A model generated the notes under the pieces. The model did not search any database, had not been told where the DNA came from, and saw only the letters and a program-made list of their open reading frames with translations. From Candidatus Uhrbacteria bacterium RIFOXYA2_FULL_40_9 (GTDB lineage Bacteria > Patescibacteriota > Patescibacteriia > UBA9934 > GWF2-40-263), in assembly GCA_001791615.1 (NCBI GenBank), contig MGEY01000046.1:4264-10427 (forward strand): a DNA stretch of 6,164 bases, read 5' to 3'. Positions 1-5,780 of the stretch are shown in pieces (the first letter of the stretch is position 1; the number at the start of each line of letters is the position of its first letter). A program made the position numbers and the translations under genes.

Positions 1-1
1 C

Positions 2-205
2 ATGCCAGAATCATCCATTGAGTTTTTTGAAGATTCAAGAAAAGCAGGGCGATGGCTTGATCAACAAGTTCACAAAGGAGATGTTGTTTTAGTGAAAGGT
101 TCACAAAGTACACGTATGGAGTTTGTCATGAAAGATTTAATGGCAGAACCTTTGCAAGCAAAAGAACTACTCGTACGGCAGGAGGGAAAGTGGTTGGAAG
201 AATAA
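2..205 (+). CDS. murF: UDP-N-acetylmuramoyl-tripeptide--D-alanyl-D-alanine ligase (MurF-like), C-terminal end only
   Basis: This is the last 67 residues of a gene whose body lies left of the window; the ATG at position 2 is most likely an internal Met, because a complete MurF is over 400 residues. The segment matches the end of the third (C-terminal) Mur ligase domain: FFEDSRKAGRWL, then GDVVLVKGSQSTRME (about residues 26-40), the conserved stretch MurF proteins use near the ligand site. The tail, with MAEPLQAKELLVRQ before the stop, resembles MurF-like proteins of Patescibacteria as I remember them. By family, MurF adds D-Ala-D-Ala to the UDP-MurNAc tripeptide in the cytoplasm, the last soluble step of peptidoglycan precursor synthesis. 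The gene ends with TAA and is followed by a hairpin terminator at 234-260. Another Mur ligase is possible, but the KGSxxxRME motif favours MurF. Confidence 0.72.
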   Translation: MPESSIEFFEDSRKAGRWLDQQVHKGDVVLVKGSQSTRMEFVMKDLMAEPLQAKELLVRQEGKWLEE

Positions 206-230
206 AAGAAAACCCGCCATTTGAGGCGGG
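201..230 (-). terminator. Rho-independent terminator of pilB
   Basis: CCCGCC (213-218) pairs with GGCGGG (225-230) around a 6-nt loop. Read on the minus strand, the 6-bp GC stem is followed by TTTTCTTTTATT (212-201), a classic intrinsic terminator about 30 nt beyond the pilB stop. The U tract overlaps the end of the murF-like gene. Confidence 0.8.
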
Positions 231-233
231 GAG

Positions 234-260
234 TCCACTCTTGAAAAGGGTGGATTTTTT
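234..260 (+). terminator. Rho-independent terminator of the murF-like gene
   Basis: TCCACTCTT (234-242) pairs with AAGGGTGGA (246-254) around the 3-nt loop GAA, giving a 9-bp stem with one G-U pair, followed by six T (255-260). It acts on the plus strand; the final T's overlap the pilB stop codon. Confidence 0.8.
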
Positions 261-1980
261 AATCGTTTGAAGTTACACGCACAACTTCTTCCAAGGAAGT
301 CAGTCCTTCCTTGAGTTTGGTGAGAGCACTCATCCGAAGAGTTTTCATACCAAGACGGATCGCTTCGCGTTTAAGTTCTGTTGCTGACGCGCCATTCACG
401 ATGAATTCACGCAATTCTTCCGTGATAGGCATGATTTCATACAAAGCAACTCGCCCCTTGTAACCTGTGTTGTTGCAATGCGGACACCCTCGTGAACGCA
501 TGATCTTAAACTTAGAAGCTTCTTCGGGAGGAACCCCCAAATCAATCAAATGGGAAGAATCAATCTCTACAGGTTCCAAACACTGCTGACACAGACGACG
601 TACAAGACGCTGGGCAACAATCATTTTTAAGGTTGAAGCAACCATGAAAGGTTCAATACCCATTTGTAAGAGTCGACCGATCGTACTGGGAGCATCATTC
701 GTATGCAAGGTTGAAAGAACTAAGTGACCCGTGAGGGCTGCTTTGGTTGCAATTTCTGAGGTTTCATAATCACGAATTTCTCCAACGAGAATAATGTCTG
801 GGTCCAATCGCAAGAAGGAACGGAGTGCTCCGGCAAAGGTTAGACCTACAGGTTCATTCACTTCAATTTGCTTGATACCAAACAGGTTGTACTCGATGGG
901 GTCCTCAACAGTCAAGATATTCTCTGTAGTCTTATTGAGTTCTGCCAGAGCAGAGTACAAAGTTGTGGTTTTTCCAGAACCTGTTGGTCCGGTTACAAGC
1001 ACTAAGCCAAAGGTAGAATGCAAACCTTCCTTGAAGGTTGCGAGTCCGGCTTCTTCAAATCCCAATTTCGTCATATCTAGTTGCAGGTTTGTTTCATCCA
1101 AAATACGCATAACCACGTATTCACCATGCAAGGTTGGGATAATGCCCACGCGAAGATCAATGTTTCGGCCTTTTCCAAGCTTCAGCTTAATACGTCCATC
1201 TTGAGGTTTGCGACGTTCAGAAATATCAAGCTTTGCCATTATTTTCACACGGGAAATGACCGCATGACGCAGCTTGAAAGGAGGCTTGAATACATCATAA
1301 AGAATACCATCAATACGGAAACGAATACGCAACTGATTCTCAAAGGGTTCAATATGAACATCACTTGCACCTTTTCTAATGGCTTCAATCAAAATGTAGT
1401 TCACCAGTTTAATGACCGGAGCGTCTCCTGCCATTTTTGATAGATCAACTGCAGAAAGATCTTCATCAATCTCTTGTTCAAGTTCAAGCTCTGCATCGCT
1501 TAGTCCGAGTTCTTCTGCCACATCCTCAAAGTTTGCTTCTTTCAGATAGTTCTTCTCGATGATTTCTCTGATTTGACGCTCTGAAGCGACAACAACATCA
1601 ATCTTTTTCTGTGTTGCAAATTTGACTGCATCGATTGCATCCAAGTCTCCAGGATCCGCCATGGCAATAACAAGAGTGTTGCTGGTTTTTGTTACAGGAA
1701 TTAGGGTATAGCGTTCGACAAGTTCACGTGGGACCATTTTGAGAATTTTTGCTTCAATTTCAATCTGGGAAAGATCAACACGTGCTGCTCCAAACTTTTT
1801 TGCGAGAGCTACTACAATCGCATTTTCATCGAGTGTTCCAAGCAAAACAAGTTCATGACTGAGTGGCCCACCTGTTTGTTTAACTCGTTCCATAGCTGTT
1901 TTTAACTGCATTGGAGTTACAAGATTTTCACGAACAAGAATTTCACCGAGACGGGCATCTGGGCTGAGTTTAGCAGACAT
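259..1980 (-). CDS. pilB: Type IV pilus assembly / type II secretion ATPase (PilB/GspE family)
   Basis: The 573-residue protein is full length for the family. Residues about 1-150 form the MshEN/T2SSE N-terminal domain; a DE-rich linker (about 150-180) leads to the N2 domain with GASDVHIEP (204-212) and RFRIDGILYDV (220-230). The ATPase core has Walker A GPTGSGKTT (331-339, Lys337), the Walker B region LDPDIILVGEIRD (392-404), and a His box around H419 and H426. Four cysteines, C464, C467, C499 and C502, form the zinc-binding CxxC pair seen in PilB/GspE and usually missing from the retraction ATPase PilT. The hexamer works at the inner membrane, driving pilin polymerisation or pseudopilus growth. 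No pilC, pilT or pilin gene is in the window, and the gene has its own RBS and terminator, so it may be transcribed alone. PilB and GspE cannot be told apart from sequence alone; PilB is preferred. Confidence 0.93.
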   Translation of the reverse strand: MSAKLSPDARLGEILVRENLVTPMQLKTAMERVKQTGGPLSHELVLLGTLDENAIVVALAKKFGAARVDLSQIEIEAKILKMVPRELVERYTLIPVTKTSNTLVIAMADPGDLDAIDAVKFATQKKIDVVVASERQIREIIEKNYLKEANFEDVAEELGLSDAELELEQEIDEDLSAVDLSKMAGDAPVIKLVNYILIEAIRKGASDVHIEPFENQLRIRFRIDGILYDVFKPPFKLRHAVISRVKIMAKLDISERRKPQDGRIKLKLGKGRNIDLRVGIIPTLHGEYVVMRILDETNLQLDMTKLGFEEAGLATFKEGLHSTFGLVLVTGPTGSGKTTTLYSALAELNKTTENILTVEDPIEYNLFGIKQIEVNEPVGLTFAGALRSFLRLDPDIILVGEIRDYETSEIATKAALTGHLVLSTLHTNDAPSTIGRLLQMGIEPFMVASTLKMIVAQRLVRRLCQQCLEPVEIDSSHLIDLGVPPEEASKFKIMRSRGCPHCNNTGYKGRVALYEIMPITEELREFIVNGASATELKREAIRLGMKTLRMSALTKLKEGLTSLEEVVRVTSND

Positions 1981-1984
1981 GAGG

Positions 1985-1992
1985 CCTCCTTT
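1985..1992 (-). promoter_or_regulatory. Strong Shine-Dalgarno sequence of pilB
   Basis: Read on the minus strand, AAAGGAGG lies 4 nt before the ATG at 1980-1978. It fixes the start and is much stronger than any ribosome binding site in front of the other genes here. Confidence 0.85.
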
Positions 1993-2015
1993 GGAATTGT
2001 GAAAGAACCGCGATT

Positions 2016-2044
2016 ACTTTAATGGGGTGCGAAAAGAAATGCAA
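2016..2044 (-). promoter_or_regulatory. Candidate sigma70-type promoter of pilB
   Basis: On the minus strand TTGCAT (2044-2039) and TAAAGT (2021-2016) are separated by 17 nt, ending about 36 nt upstream of the pilB start. The match is only 3/6 and 4/6, so this is a candidate based on spacing and position. Confidence 0.3.
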
Positions 2045-2103
2045 GTCAGAGGAATGAAAGAGAAGGGGAGGTTTATGAAAAGAAAAAAGGGAATCAGAAG
2101 CCC

Positions 2104-2131
2104 TTGACAGATCATGTGTAAGTATTACACT
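2104..2131 (+). promoter_or_regulatory. Promoter of the pnuC-nadR operon
   Basis: A perfect TTGACA -35 box (2104-2109) is followed after 16 nt by TACACT (2126-2131, 4/6 to TATAAT). Transcription would begin near 2138 and give a leader of about 40 nt. The -10 is weak and is embedded in the right arm of the first palindrome, as expected of a repressible promoter. An alternative -10, TAACTA (2131-2136), would need a 21-nt spacer. Confidence 0.5.
2116..2130. promoter_or_regulatory. Palindromic operator candidate 1 (GTGTA-N5-TACAC)
   Basis: GTGTAAGTATTACAC is a 15-bp inverted repeat with 6-bp arms (GTGTAA/TTACAC) around GTA. It lies between the -35 and -10 boxes and overlaps the -10, so a bound protein would block RNA polymerase. 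The same arms recur at 2150-2164. A dimeric regulator is inferred; no regulator gene is visible. Confidence 0.6.
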
Positions 2132-2149
2132 AACTATGTTGATTAGTAT

Positions 2150-2164
2150 GTGTACTATTTACAC
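2150..2164. promoter_or_regulatory. Palindromic operator candidate 2 (GTGTA-N5-TACAC)
   Basis: GTGTACTATTTACAC repeats the 5-bp arms and 5-bp spacing of the first palindrome, 34 bp downstream of it. It sits just after the predicted transcription start and ends 14 nt before the pnuC ATG. An overlapping palindrome, TAGTA-TGTG-TACTA (2144-2157), is also present. As RNA it could form a 5-bp hairpin, so an effect on translation is an alternative. Confidence 0.55.
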
Positions 2165-2178
2165 CTAACATCTCTTGT

Positions 2179-2883
2179 ATGACAAACCTTTTTTCTATGG
2201 ACACAGTCTTTTTTACCTTTATGGGTTATCCCATGAGTTACCTTGAATTTTTTGGAACGATTCTCAATATTTGGTGTGTTTGGCTTGTTTCAAGAAACAA
2301 AATTTTGAATTGGCCTGTGGGAATTCTTGCGGTTCTTTTATTTATGGCGCTCTTTTATCAAATTCAATTATATTCCGATTTTCTTGAACAGATTTACTTT
2401 TTGATCACAGGATTTTATGGATGGTGGATTTGGTCTCAAAGGAATAAAGCGAAACAAAACAAACAAACTTCTTTAAATGAATCTATTTTGTTTGCTACGA
2501 CAAAAATGCGAATTATCTCGATTATCAGTGTGGTGTTTGGAACGTTGATCTTGGGATTTATTATGTGTGATGTTCATCTTTTTCTCCCTTCCATTTTTGC
2601 AGAACCCGCTTCTTTTCCTTTTCTTGATGCCTTTACGACAGTCATGAGTTTTGTGGCAACCATTCTGATGGCTCATCAAAAAATTGAGTCCTGGATTCTT
2701 TGGGTTGCTGTCGATCTTATTGGAATTTGGCTTTACTTTGTGAAGGACGTGAAGTTTATCAGTTTGCTTTATGTCATATTTCTTATTCTTGCAACAAAAG
2801 GTTTTTTCACATGGATTCGTTTATGGAAACAACACAAGAAAGAAAAAACTCAACCCCTTTCCTCACAACAGGCCTCGTTTTAG
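2179..2883 (+). CDS. pnuC: Nicotinamide riboside transporter PnuC
   Basis: The 234-residue protein is almost wholly hydrophobic, with about seven membrane segments (roughly residues 20-38, 44-60, 67-85, 110-130, 146-164, 171-187 and 190-211) and a basic C-terminal tail (KQHKKEK). Family signatures are visible: NWPVGI (44-49), LYSDFLEQIYF followed by GWWIW (64-85), and the second half FLDAFTTVMSFVA, ESWILWVAVDLIGIWLYF and LYVIFL. PnuC proteins carry nicotinamide riboside across the cytoplasmic membrane by facilitated diffusion, trapped by phosphorylation. The partner for that step, nadR, overlaps its 3' end. The start at 2179 is the first ATG after the promoter but has no Shine-Dalgarno sequence; Met7, Met15 and Met19 are alternatives, also without one. 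Family assignment is firm; specificity for nicotinamide riboside is inferred from nadR. Confidence 0.9.
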   Translation: MTNLFSMDTVFFTFMGYPMSYLEFFGTILNIWCVWLVSRNKILNWPVGILAVLLFMALFYQIQLYSDFLEQIYFLITGFYGWWIWSQRNKAKQNKQTSLNESILFATTKMRIISIISVVFGTLILGFIMCDVHLFLPSIFAEPASFPFLDAFTTVMSFVATILMAHQKIESWILWVAVDLIGIWLYFVKDVKFISLLYVIFLILATKGFFTWIRLWKQHKKEKTQPLSSQQASF

Positions 2884-3836
2884 GAAAGTTTGCTCCTTTG
2901 CATAAAGGACATCAGCTCTTGATTGAAACAGCGTGTGCACAGTGTGATGAGGTTTTCGTGCTTATTTATGATTCGCGCGAAGTCATTTCTATTCCACTTC
3001 ATATTCGGGCAGATTGGATCCGTCATCTCTATCCTGAAGTGATTGTAATAGAAGGTTGGGATGGGCCGTTAGAATCTGGCGACACACCAAAGATAAAAGC
3101 TTTTCAAGAAGAATATATTAAACGAGTCCTTCCAAAGCCTGTCACTCATTTCTTTTCAAGTGAATGGTATGGGGAACATGTAAGCCATGCTCTTGGAGCA
3201 AAAAATATTTTGGTTGATCAGAAGCGTTTAACAGTTCCAATTTCAGGAACTTTGATTCGAAATAAACCTCATCAGTATAAGACCTTCCTAGATCCTTATG
3301 TGTACAAAGATTTTATGAAAAAAATTGTCTTTCTTGGAGCCGAGTCTACGGGAAAAAGTACAATTGTGCGAGCTTTGGCGGAAAAGTACCAAACAGAGGC
3401 AGTAATGGAATATGGACGTGAGTATTGGGATGCACACCATGATGAGAATGGCCAGCTTTCTCTTGAGCAATTAGTGGAACTTGCAAAAGTACATCGCGCG
3501 CGTGAAGATCGTGCTTGCCTGTCAGCACAGCAGTATGTATTTATTGATACCAATGCTATCACCACACGTTATTACAGTCAGTTGTATCATGGGTCTGTTC
3601 ATCCGGTGCTAGATCGTCTCGCACGCCTTTGTTTCTCTCGTTATGATGCTTGTTTTGTCTGCGATACGGATATTCCCTTTGAGCAAGACGGAACACGGCG
3701 AGATGAACAACATCGAAATAGTATGCAACAAACATTGATAAAAGATTTGACTGAAAGAGGAATTTCATTTGATCTTTTATCTGGTTCTCTTGAAGAGAGA
3801 GTGATTCAAGTTAAATACATTTTAAGTAAAATGTGA
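2811..3836 (+). CDS. nadR: Bifunctional NMN adenylyltransferase / ribosylnicotinamide kinase (NadR without HTH domain)
   Basis: With the start at ATG 2811 the protein has 341 residues. The N-terminal half is a nucleotidyltransferase: GKFAPLHKGH (25-34, the HxGH-type motif) and ISGTLIR (144-150). The C-terminal half is a P-loop kinase: Walker A GAESTGKST (176-184), EYGREYWD (200-207), FIDTNAITT (244-252) and DGTRRDEQHR (293-302). The enzyme phosphorylates nicotinamide riboside to NMN and adenylates NMN to NAD, in the cytoplasm, acting on what PnuC imports. The frame is open back to 2700, but those residues lie inside pnuC and look unlike NadR. ATG 2811 has AAAAGG at 2796-2801, 9 nt upstream; ATG 2823 is a weaker alternative. 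The 73-nt overlap with pnuC suggests coupled translation. The N-terminal helix-turn-helix repressor domain of enterobacterial NadR is absent. Confidence 0.92.
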   Translation: MDSFMETTQERKNSTPFLTTGLVLGKFAPLHKGHQLLIETACAQCDEVFVLIYDSREVISIPLHIRADWIRHLYPEVIVIEGWDGPLESGDTPKIKAFQEEYIKRVLPKPVTHFFSSEWYGEHVSHALGAKNILVDQKRLTVPISGTLIRNKPHQYKTFLDPYVYKDFMKKIVFLGAESTGKSTIVRALAEKYQTEAVMEYGREYWDAHHDENGQLSLEQLVELAKVHRAREDRACLSAQQYVFIDTNAITTRYYSQLYHGSVHPVLDRLARLCFSRYDACFVCDTDIPFEQDGTRRDEQHRNSMQQTLIKDLTERGISFDLLSGSLEERVIQVKYILSKM

Positions 3837-3861
3837 GGGGGTTTTGTGATTCATCTGAAAC

Positions 3862-3902
3862 AGGACATTTCTAATTCACTGTAGGTAGGACATTTCTATT
3901 TC
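3862..3902 (+). repeat. Direct repeat pair, possible insertion-sequence end remnant
   Basis: AGGACATTTCTAATTC (3862-3877) recurs as AGGACATTTCTATTTC (3887-3902), 15 of 16 bases identical, 25 bp apart. Tandem copies of an AGGACATTTCT word resemble, from memory, terminal regions of IS481-like elements; no transposase or partner inverted end is visible, so the origin is uncertain. The rest of 3837-3926 shows no gene and no clear nadR terminator. Confidence 0.5.
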
Positions 3903-3926
3903 CCGTTGATAAATGGTATCTAAGGC

Positions 3927-3955
3927 TTGATGAAAAGAGTCTGATATGGTATTTT
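3927..3955 (+). promoter_or_regulatory. Promoter of tRNA-Glu
   Basis: TTGATG (3927-3932) and TATTTT (3950-3955) are separated by 17 nt. Transcription would start near 3962, about 12 nt before the mature 5' end of the tRNA at 3974. Confidence 0.6.
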
Positions 3956-3973
3956 GATTCGGCAAATTCCTTT

Positions 3974-4048
3974 GGCCCTATCGTCTAACGGTTAGGACAG
4001 CAGGTTCTCATCCTGCAAATCGGGGTTCGATTCCCCGTGGGGTCACCA
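3974..4048 (+). tRNA. tRNA-Glu (anticodon CTC)
   Basis: A 75-nt cloverleaf with CCA encoded. Acceptor: GGCCCTA (3974-3980) with TGGGGTC (4038-4044), including two G-U pairs, discriminator A4045, then CCA. D stem GTCT (3983-3986) with GGAC (3995-3998). Anticodon stem GCAGG (4000-4004) with CCTGC (4012-4016), loop TTCTCAT, anticodon CTC at 4007-4009. T stem CGGGG (4021-4025) with CCCCG (4033-4037), loop TTCGATT. The CTC anticodon reads GAG; the usual tRNA-Glu(TTC) would be encoded elsewhere. Its 3' half is overlapped, on the other strand, by the last codons of the recombinase gene, which marks it as the likely integration site of the element to the right. Confidence 0.95.
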
Positions 4049-5552
4049 AAAGGGACTGCTCATCACGAGCGGTCTCTTTTAGTTGTAGGATTAGCGACAA
4101 TCTTGTGGTTTGAAAACCTTGACCTTTAAAATAGAGAATTCCTTCTGGGAAAATGAGTTTTTGGAACCGAAGTTTTAGTTCAGGTTTGAGATCGACCCAT
4201 TGACGGTCGAGCTTCTCAACAAAGTGTGTCGCATAGGTGATAGCAGCAGCAACGTCCAGTTCATCGATGTTCGATTCATTCATGGATATACGCTTCGCAG
4301 CGATCTGGTTGTCAATCTCAGCCCTGCGTTCCCCAAAATCCTGTTTGCTGTATGAACCGTCCTCGCGCATTTCAAAAATTCTCTTTCGCTTTTCTTCAAG
4401 CGCTACGAGTTCTTTTTTGAGCTTCTTCGTGTCATCGGCAAAAGCTCCCCGCTTTTCTTCCCAAAGGTCGATAACGGTCTCTTTCAAAAGCTGAAGGTGC
4501 TTCATTGTTGGTTGAATCGTTCCAAGCAGTTGCACGAACTCCTTCTCGACATCTAGCTTGGCGATGGTACGGTTACGCATCTCGCACTCCTTGTTGAAGC
4601 AATGGTAGTAACCATACACACCGCCATTACCTTTTGAAGGACTGGCAGTGAGATATCTTTGGCACGTACCACACAAAATGCTCTTCTTGAGAGGAAAAAG
4701 TGGGTTAAAGGTTTTGGGAGGTTGTTTCTTGAATCGCTTACCTTCACGAATGGCAATAATGCGATACATCTCATCCTTGGTGATCATCGGCTTGTGTAGC
4801 CCTTCGATCTCCTCACCCTCAACCCATGGATTGTCGATGATGCCTGCATAAAATCTCAAATACTGACCGAGGATTTTGTCGACCATCTGTTTTGTTGTCT
4901 GTCGTCCTCGAATCTGTTCAAATCCAGCTTGATCTAGATGTGTCCCAACATCCGCAAATGCTATTTCCTGCCGAGCAAAACGTTTAAGCACTCTTTGGAT
5001 GATTGGAAATAGATCCGGATCGATATTATCGGGTTCCGATTTTTTCTCCCCCTTCATTTTTGATTTGTTGCTTAGATATCCCAAAGGTGGCTTCCATGGC
5101 GTAATACCCTGTCGCACACGGGCGATCATGCCGTCCACGCTTCTTTGAGAGCGGATGGCGTTATCAAACTCGGCAGCGCCTGCAAGAACCGTTTCAAGAA
5201 GCTTTTGAACGGGATCGTTGCCAATAGGTTCCGTAACCGAATGCAAGGTCACGCCGTAGTCCAGCAGAATTTTACGAACGCTAAAGTGATCCTCTGTGTT
5301 TCGAGCAAAACGATCAACCTTTACGACGACAAAGAAATCAACCTTACCTTTGTTCTTCCGACAGAATTCCAAAGCACGTAAAAACTCTGTTCGATCCGCT
5401 GTCTTAGCCGATTCGCCTTCTTCTCGGAATACCTTCAAAACCTCAAAGCTTTTTTCTCCACAGTATTCTCGACATTTCTTCTCCTGGTCTTCAAGCGAGG
5501 TACCTTTGACCTGCTCGTTTGAGGAGACACGGGTGTAAATGACTGCTTTCAT
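4008..5552 (-). CDS. Large serine recombinase (site-specific integrase)
   Basis: The 514-residue protein starts MKAVIYTRVSSNEQ. From this start Arg8 and the nucleophile Ser10 fall at the same numbers as in gamma-delta resolvase, which favours ATG 5552 over the GTG at 5588; neither has a clear Shine-Dalgarno sequence. Residues 1-140 are the resolvase catalytic domain, with VDRFAR (Arg81, Arg84). About 145-260 is the recombinase domain, followed by a zinc ribbon (C294, C297, C318, C323) and a charged coiled coil (about 363-423). Large serine recombinases integrate and excise phages and other elements by double-strand cutting with a Ser-DNA link. The last 12 residues (VTPRGIEPRFAG) are antisense to the 3' half of tRNA-Glu, with the TGA in the anticodon loop, and the 11 before them come from the tRNA terminator. 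This tail is probably dictated by the integration site rather than by function. Confidence 0.9.
   Translation of the reverse strand: MKAVIYTRVSSNEQVKGTSLEDQEKKCREYCGEKSFEVLKVFREEGESAKTADRTEFLRALEFCRKNKGKVDFFVVVKVDRFARNTEDHFSVRKILLDYGVTLHSVTEPIGNDPVQKLLETVLAGAAEFDNAIRSQRSVDGMIARVRQGITPWKPPLGYLSNKSKMKGEKKSEPDNIDPDLFPIIQRVLKRFARQEIAFADVGTHLDQAGFEQIRGRQTTKQMVDKILGQYLRFYAGIIDNPWVEGEEIEGLHKPMITKDEMYRIIAIREGKRFKKQPPKTFNPLFPLKKSILCGTCQRYLTASPSKGNGGVYGYYHCFNKECEMRNRTIAKLDVEKEFVQLLGTIQPTMKHLQLLKETVIDLWEEKRGAFADDTKKLKKELVALEEKRKRIFEMREDGSYSKQDFGERRAEIDNQIAAKRISMNESNIDELDVAAAITYATHFVEKLDRQWVDLKPELKLRFQKLIFPEGILYFKGQGFQTTRLSLILQLKETARDEQSLLVTPRGIEPRFAG
4048..4081 (+). terminator. Hairpin terminator downstream of tRNA-Glu
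   Basis: A 14-bp stem (4048-4061 with 4067-4080, two G-U pairs) closes the 5-nt loop ATCAC. The 3' arm ends in CTCTTTT, so the U run is partly inside the stem. It starts at the last base of the tRNA and serves as its terminator. The same DNA encodes about 11 residues near the C terminus of the minus-strand recombinase. Confidence 0.6.
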
Positions 5553-5641
5553 AGGCTTGGTGTTTGACTGATAATTTCTGAGAGTCACAAATGTCTAACA
5601 ATTTCTTACAATGATGTTGTGTAACCAAAGGGACGGCTCTG

Positions 5642-5744
5642 GTTGACCCAACGCCACAACCCAAGAGAGTCGTTTTGCTGGCAGAAGCCGCCCCTTATAG
5701 CACAAAACAGAAAACTCTCTTATTGGTTCAGACATTGGGTCAAC
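5642..5744. repeat. Nested inverted repeats upstream of the recombinase gene
   Basis: The outer arms GTTGACCCAA (5642-5651) and TTGGGTCAAC (5735-5744) are perfect complements. Inside a symmetric 6x6 loop, AACC (5658-5661) matches GGTT (5725-5728) and AAGAGAGT (5663-5670) matches ACTCTCTT (5714-5721). Further in, GTTTTG (5672-5677) matches CAAAAC (5703-5708), and GGC-AGAA-GCC (5680-5689) closes a small hairpin. The arms are nested in the same order, so the whole stretch can fold into one long irregular stem. A competing pairing exists: GGGACGGCT (5630-5638) with AGCCGCCC (5686-5693), one bulged A. It fills most of the gap between the two minus-strand genes. A structured RNA leader, a regulatory site or a recombination/transfer site are all possible. 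Confidence 0.55.
5694..5702 (-). promoter_or_regulatory. Candidate extended -10 promoter of the recombinase gene
   Basis: On the minus strand TGCTATAAG (5702-5694) is an extended -10 motif (TGnTATAAG, 5/6 to TATAAT). No good -35 lies 16-18 nt upstream, as is usual for extended -10 promoters. Transcription would begin near 5687 and leave a leader of about 135 nt before ATG 5552, containing half of the inverted-repeat region. Confidence 0.35.
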
Positions 5745-5780
5745 ACGTATAGCATACCATCAGTGTACCTCTTTTCCAAC

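Noticed and set aside
794..1440. Two plus-strand open frames (794-1204 and 1081-1440) inside pilB
   Set aside because: They are antisense to highly conserved ATPase motifs, have no family signatures and no ribosome binding sites, and are shadows of the pilB codons.
2087..2105. AAGGG/CCCTT hairpin with a T run on the minus strand upstream of pilB
   Set aside because: Only a 5-bp stem with a 9-nt loop and no minus-strand gene upstream to terminate; probably chance in an A-rich stretch.
2132..2178. NAD-type riboswitch in the pnuC leader
   Set aside because: The predicted leader is only about 40 nt and shows simple palindromes that read better as protein sites; no riboswitch consensus was recognised.
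2700..2810. N-terminal extension of the nadR frame
   Set aside because: It lies within the conserved pnuC 3' end in another frame, has a Cys-rich sequence unlike NadR, and ATG 2811 has a Shine-Dalgarno sequence just before the nucleotidyltransferase domain.
3288..3768. Several minus-strand open frames inside nadR
   Set aside because: They overlap each other and the kinase domain, with no recognisable domain; all are shadows.
5553..5588. GTG start 12 codons upstream for the recombinase
   Set aside because: It has no Shine-Dalgarno sequence, and the shorter start places Arg8 and Ser10 at the canonical resolvase positions.
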